Shown here piece after piece: positions 31,816-34,860 of a DNA stretch of 34,860 nt. Position numbers and translations under genes: made by a program. Position 1 is the first letter of the stretch. Each line of letters starts with the position of its first letter. The notes below the pieces were generated by a model. That model was not told the DNA's origin. It ran no database searches and saw only the letters and a list, made by a program, of their open reading frames with translations. Source of the stretch: Flavobacteriaceae bacterium. Lineage in GTDB: Bacteria > Bacteroidota > Bacteroidia > Flavobacteriales > Flavobacteriaceae. The DNA is taken from NCBI GenBank assembly GCA_016649785.1, contig JAENXB010000001.1:1-34860 (forward strand), in the 5' to 3' direction.

Positions 31816-31851
31816 TAACCCTGCCAGGGTAAATAAACCCTGGCAGGGTTA
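31816..31851. repeat. second 15-bp-arm perfect palindrome
   Basis: TAACCCTGCCAGGGT (31816-31830), loop AAATAA, ACCCTGGCAGGGTTA (31837-31851). The arms are perfect and each again nearly palindromic (ACCCTG-CCAGGGT). It lies 37 bases after the first palindrome in the gap between convergent genes and 19 bases before the PaaK-like stop. It is GC-rich against AT-rich surroundings, so it would form a strong stem on either transcript. Confidence 0.7.
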
Positions 31852-31869
31852 AAAATATTAATAGTTATA

Positions 31870-33150
31870 TCATCTGTAATCAATAAAAACCAACGGTTTT
31901 CTACTTCCTTCCGGAGATTTTAATTTTTCAATAATTTTCAAAGAAACCTGTTCCAATGTTGGGGTTACCTGCAATTTCGATTTGAAATGTTCTTTTAACA
32001 AACTCACTTTTTCGGCACTAAGAGAATCGGGGATTTTTACCACTACTGCATCGGTTCCAACATCATTGGTATTCACTTCGATAACAAAGGCTGGAATCCC
32101 TTTAAAATTGTTCAGTACTTCTATAATATGTTGGGGATACAGGCTGGTTCCTTTAAATTTGATCATTTGCTTTTTCCGACCTAACACCGGGCTCAATCTA
32201 AGTGTATTCCTTCCGCACGGGCAAGGTTCATCGGTATAAGAAACCATATCGCCTGTTGCAAACCTAAGCAGCGGCATAGTTTCTACCTGCAAAGTGGTTA
32301 TAACCAACTCCCCTGTTTCTCCCGGTTTCACGGGATTTCCCGCTTCATCCAGAATTTCGGTAAAAATCAATTCCGGTTGCGCGTGATTTCCCCGGTGGGC
32401 TTCACATTCGGTGAAAGCCGTGGCCATTTCAGTGGAGGCATAGGTGGAAAACAATTCAATATCCCACAATTTGGAGATTTTACTTCCCAAAGAATTCAGT
32501 TTAAATTCCAGATCCCGGATTGGTTCGCCAATACAAATCACAGCTTTAACCGAAGAATTATTACAATCAATATTATTCAATTCCGAATACTCGATCATCT
32601 TGAGCAAAAATGAAGGTACCGCCACAAGGTATTTGGGTTTAAACCTGGCGATAGAATCCCATTGCAGTTGCGGAAATCCGCTGCCGGTACGTACAATTCC
32701 CGCTCCCAGTTTCCGCAATCCCAAAAAATAAGCCATCCCTGCCATAAAACGCCGGTCTAAAGTGGTGGTAATTTGCACCACATCCTCCTTTTTTATACCG
32801 ATCATTTTAAAAGATTCCATTTCATTTGTGGCCAAACGTTGCAAATCGGTTTCGTTTAAGGCAAAACTCACCGGTTTACCAAGAGTTCCGGAAGTGGTCA
32901 CAAAATCGATAATTTCACTCTCCGGCACACATAAAAAATCCTGGTTGAATTCCTGAACATTCTCCTTCGTGGTAATTGGGATTTTTTGAAATTCGATATA
33001 AGAATTGATTTTATCTGGATCTATCTCGTTCTTTTTGAACAGTTTCCTATAAAATCCGGAATTCTTTTGAAGGTACAAGAGTTGCTTTTCCAGCTGTAAC
33101 CATTGTATGCGTTTGATTTCCCCTGAAGAAGCTGTATAAATGTTTGACAT
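31870..33150 (-). CDS. phenylacetate-CoA ligase-like adenylate-forming enzyme (PaaK family)
   Basis: 426-residue cytosolic member of the ANL superfamily, activating a carboxylic acid (probably aromatic) as an acyl-AMP and passing it to CoA or a carrier protein. Visible motifs are the P-loop VTTSGTLGKPVSF (84-96), YASTEMATAF as the A5-like adenine-binding motif, LLRFATGDM as the A7-like aspartate motif, and the hinge and C-terminal GRKKQMIKFKGTSLYP with K in the A8 region. A CPCG pair, as in many PaaK proteins, suggests a bound metal. It follows the C45 lipoprotein gene after five bases, so both belong to one operon that enters from beyond the right edge. The substrate cannot be read from the sequence. 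Confidence 0.85.
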   Translation of the reverse strand: MSNIYTASSGEIKRIQWLQLEKQLLYLQKNSGFYRKLFKKNEIDPDKINSYIEFQKIPITTKENVQEFNQDFLCVPESEIIDFVTTSGTLGKPVSFALNETDLQRLATNEMESFKMIGIKKEDVVQITTTLDRRFMAGMAYFLGLRKLGAGIVRTGSGFPQLQWDSIARFKPKYLVAVPSFLLKMIEYSELNNIDCNNSSVKAVICIGEPIRDLEFKLNSLGSKISKLWDIELFSTYASTEMATAFTECEAHRGNHAQPELIFTEILDEAGNPVKPGETGELVITTLQVETMPLLRFATGDMVSYTDEPCPCGRNTLRLSPVLGRKKQMIKFKGTSLYPQHIIEVLNNFKGIPAFVIEVNTNDVGTDAVVVKIPDSLSAEKVSLLKEHFKSKLQVTPTLEQVSLKIIEKLKSPEGSRKPLVFIDYR

Positions 33151-33155
33151 ATATT

Positions 33156-34829
33156 TTATAATTTTCGATAACTTTTCCTGATCATTTTTTCCAAATCCCG
33201 CTCATCCAATAAGGTGGTTACTTCCCTGCCTTGAGCTTGTTTGAAATAGATAATCGCTTTTTTATATTTTTTTTGCTGATAGTAATAATTCCCGGCCAAT
33301 GCATAAACCTTCCAGTAATAAGGGTTTAACCGCATCAATTCGGTTATTTTTTCTTCCGGGATTTTTTCCCCTGCTGAAATTGATTTTGAAAGGGACTCAC
33401 TTAAAACACGAAACTCCTTAAAATCCTGATAGGCTTTTGTATGAACAAAATCATCTTCAGGAATAGTTTCGGTTTCTATTGATAGGCTTTGATTTGCATT
33501 TCCTGCTTCAAATTTTTTAAAGGCTTCATCCAGATCGTAGGCTACAAAAGCACCCAATTGATACGGATTGGCAGAAACCCAAACCTTTCCTTCTTCGGGC
33601 TTAAAAATGATCCCGTGATGTGCCAGAAGCTGGTTAAGGGCCTTCTCGTTTCCCAATCCTAATTTTGCTTCCTTCAGCCCATCCCTATTCCTGAGAATCC
33701 CGGCGGCTTTCACCGGAGTGAGCGCATCGTTTTGTGCCAATAATTCTTCCATCCTCTTATACCTATATTTGCTATGACTTTCAGCTATTGCCTTTAAATT
33801 TCGTTTGTCTTCAGCATAAATTTTGCTTTGAAAGTGGTTGCTGCAAACTAATTGATTTGAATTATCCACCTCATACACCCCAATATTTCCGGGAGAAACT
33901 TCAATCAAGATTGCTTTTCTTTCTGAAGCGCTTCCAACCATAATTGCTTCCGAAACAAAAACCTCCCTTTTTTGGGCAATTTCAATGGCTTGAGCCGTAT
34001 TTTCGGCATATTGGAGAATTTCCCTTGCTACAAGGGTTATTGGGGTTTTGGCTATTAAAGGAAGTCTTGTTTTTCCCGCATTTATGGTTACGGTAATTCC
34101 TTTTTCATTCATACCACTCACCGCCCCGGTCATTCCGGGCCAGGTGTACATCATAAATTTATGGCCTTGATCCGGGTTTATAAAGGCGATAATTTTTTCT
34201 TCGGCAAATTTGTCCCCCGCATAAAAATCGAAATTCCTGCCCAAAAGCAGCTGACCATCCTGTGTTTTAGAATCCCAGGCGGCAAAGGAAGTACAACCCA
34301 CAAGCATAAAATCCTGCAAGGCATGGCCAATATCGTGGGCCCCGTGCAAATAAAGCGAGCGCAGGTAAGGCGGGGCAAAATTGTCAAATTTATGGGAAGA
34401 AAAACGGGAAATTCCGTAAATTTCGGCTTTGTACTCTTCCGGAACGTGTAAATACATTTTCCGGCTGAACCAGGCCACAACAGTAGCCAAAAAAGTTTGG
34501 TAACCTCCGGGAGGTACAATAATTTCCATTCTTTCAAAAATGGCATTTTCCTGCTTTTGCTTAAGTTCCCGGGTTAAACTGCCATTTATCATTCCTAGTT
34601 CAAGGGGGTTGCCTTCTATATATAGTTCCCAAATCCCGTATTTGTTTTTGAAAAGCGAGTTCTTTCCAATGGTGAACAAACTGTCGTTATGACGAATTCT
34701 ATGGGTATCAATTTTTTCTATTCCGGTTAAATCGGGAAGGTCTTGTTTGGATTTTTGAATTCCGCAGGCATTCAGCAAGATCAGAAATAAAATAGGAAAT
34801 AATATTTTAACTATCATCTGCTTCATCAT
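33156..34829 (-). CDS. C45-family (acyl-CoA:6-APA acyltransferase-like) Ntn-hydrolase lipoprotein
   Basis: 557-residue lipoprotein. Residues 1-22 are a type II signal peptide with lipobox LNAC (C22). The Ntn-hydrolase core begins at C179 in MLVGCTSFAAWDS, the expected autoproteolysis site and nucleophile. It is followed by GQLLLGRNFDFYAGD, TWPGMTGAVSGMNEKGITVT, and VCSNHF near the end of the domain, all typical of the C45/AAT fold. Such enzymes hydrolyse or transfer amide-linked acyl groups. Residues about 495-540 (YYWKVYALAGNYYYQQKKYK) look like a TPR repeat. Start ATG overlaps the upstream gene's stop (ATGA), and a second ATG follows at once. With the PaaK-like gene it suggests a secondary-metabolite operon, possibly aryl-polyene/flexirubin (inference). 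Confidence 0.82.
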   Translation of the reverse strand: MMKQMIVKILFPILFLILLNACGIQKSKQDLPDLTGIEKIDTHRIRHNDSLFTIGKNSLFKNKYGIWELYIEGNPLELGMINGSLTRELKQKQENAIFERMEIIVPPGGYQTFLATVVAWFSRKMYLHVPEEYKAEIYGISRFSSHKFDNFAPPYLRSLYLHGAHDIGHALQDFMLVGCTSFAAWDSKTQDGQLLLGRNFDFYAGDKFAEEKIIAFINPDQGHKFMMYTWPGMTGAVSGMNEKGITVTINAGKTRLPLIAKTPITLVAREILQYAENTAQAIEIAQKREVFVSEAIMVGSASERKAILIEVSPGNIGVYEVDNSNQLVCSNHFQSKIYAEDKRNLKAIAESHSKYRYKRMEELLAQNDALTPVKAAGILRNRDGLKEAKLGLGNEKALNQLLAHHGIIFKPEEGKVWVSANPYQLGAFVAYDLDEAFKKFEAGNANQSLSIETETIPEDDFVHTKAYQDFKEFRVLSESLSKSISAGEKIPEEKITELMRLNPYYWKVYALAGNYYYQQKKYKKAIIYFKQAQGREVTTLLDERDLEKMIRKSYRKL

Positions 34830-34860
34830 AATATCAGTTCCTTATTCCATTTTTTGAAGC
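34826..34860 (-). CDS. 3' tail of an upstream operon gene, cut by window edge
   Basis: On the minus strand the frame F-K-K-W-N-K-E-L-I-L-stop ends in TGA at 34828-34826, overlapping the ATG of the C45 lipoprotein as ATGA. The four-base overlap is a classic sign of translational coupling. The other two frames stop at 34834-34836 and 34843-34845. With ten codons visible, the product cannot be named. Confidence 0.4.
   Translation of the reverse strand, partial: FKKWNKELIL

Noticed and set aside
1..34860. tRNA, rRNA, integrase, transposase, toxin-antitoxin or defence genes
   Set aside because: None seen on either strand when reading through genes and gaps; the window looks like core chromosome.

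Overview
The window comes from a bacterium of the Bacteroidota, very probably the family Flavobacteriaceae (Gramella/Christiangramia- or Salegentibacter-like). The reasons are AT-rich DNA, promoter-like boxes of the Bacteroidota type (TTTG about 19-20 nt upstream of TAnnTTTG), weak Shine-Dalgarno sites, several TTG/GTG starts, bacillithiol synthesis (bshA), a Bacteroidota-type LptD, a secreted GH3/beta-lactamase fusion, and a lipoprotein of the C45 type. It reads as ordinary chromosomal backbone. I see no rRNA, tRNA, CRISPR array, integrase, transposase or prophage gene.

Layout. 1-979 (-): CorA-type Mg2+ channel, cut by the window edge. 1209-3311 (+): RecQ helicase, convergent with a divergent TruA-type pseudouridine synthase (3380-4165, -). 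4166-4647 is a gene-free stretch holding REP-like palindromes and degenerate repeats. 4648-7566 (-): FAD/Fe-S D-2-hydroxyacid dehydrogenase fusion. 7711-8211 (+): small outer-membrane barrel. 8263-17442 (-): a run of seven genes read amiC, mlaD-like, membrane Fe-S/heme subunit, CCG-domain Fe-S subunit, unknown conserved protein, GH3-beta-lactamase fusion, bshA. 17556-20285 (+): lptD. 20529-20909 (+): ridA, overlapping tail to tail with the pfkA-mgsA operon (22255 to 20902, -). 22350-26750 (-): TamB. 26844-28582 (+): tsaD-rsmE. 28762-31764 (+): DUF4159 protein, AI-2E family transporter, PG_1098-type methyltransferase. 31870-34829 (-): PaaK-like adenylate-forming enzyme and C45 lipoprotein, preceded by the last codons of another gene at the edge.

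How the genes work together. The middle of the window is largely envelope biology: peptidoglycan turnover (amidase, GH3/beta-lactamase fusion), lipid and LPS transport (MlaD-like, LptD, TamB) and an outer-membrane barrel. Embedded in it is a two-subunit HdrDE-like membrane redox module near the bacillithiol gene bshA. The pfkA-mgsA pair joins the committing step of glycolysis to the methylglyoxal bypass. The right edge is probably the start of a longer operon, possibly for an aryl-polyene/flexirubin-type product (inference).

The most unusual non-coding signal is a set of degenerate tandem arrays with a strict 7- or 8-bp period in intergenic gaps (1041-1200, 3310-3373, 4601-4656, 20288-20341, 20404-20445, 20448-20519). 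Their edges lie at or within about 10 bp of stop or start codons. There are also two near-perfect 15-bp-arm palindromes at 31746-31851, one of which contains the stop codon of the preceding gene in its loop. I found no convincing new multi-gene defence or mobile system.
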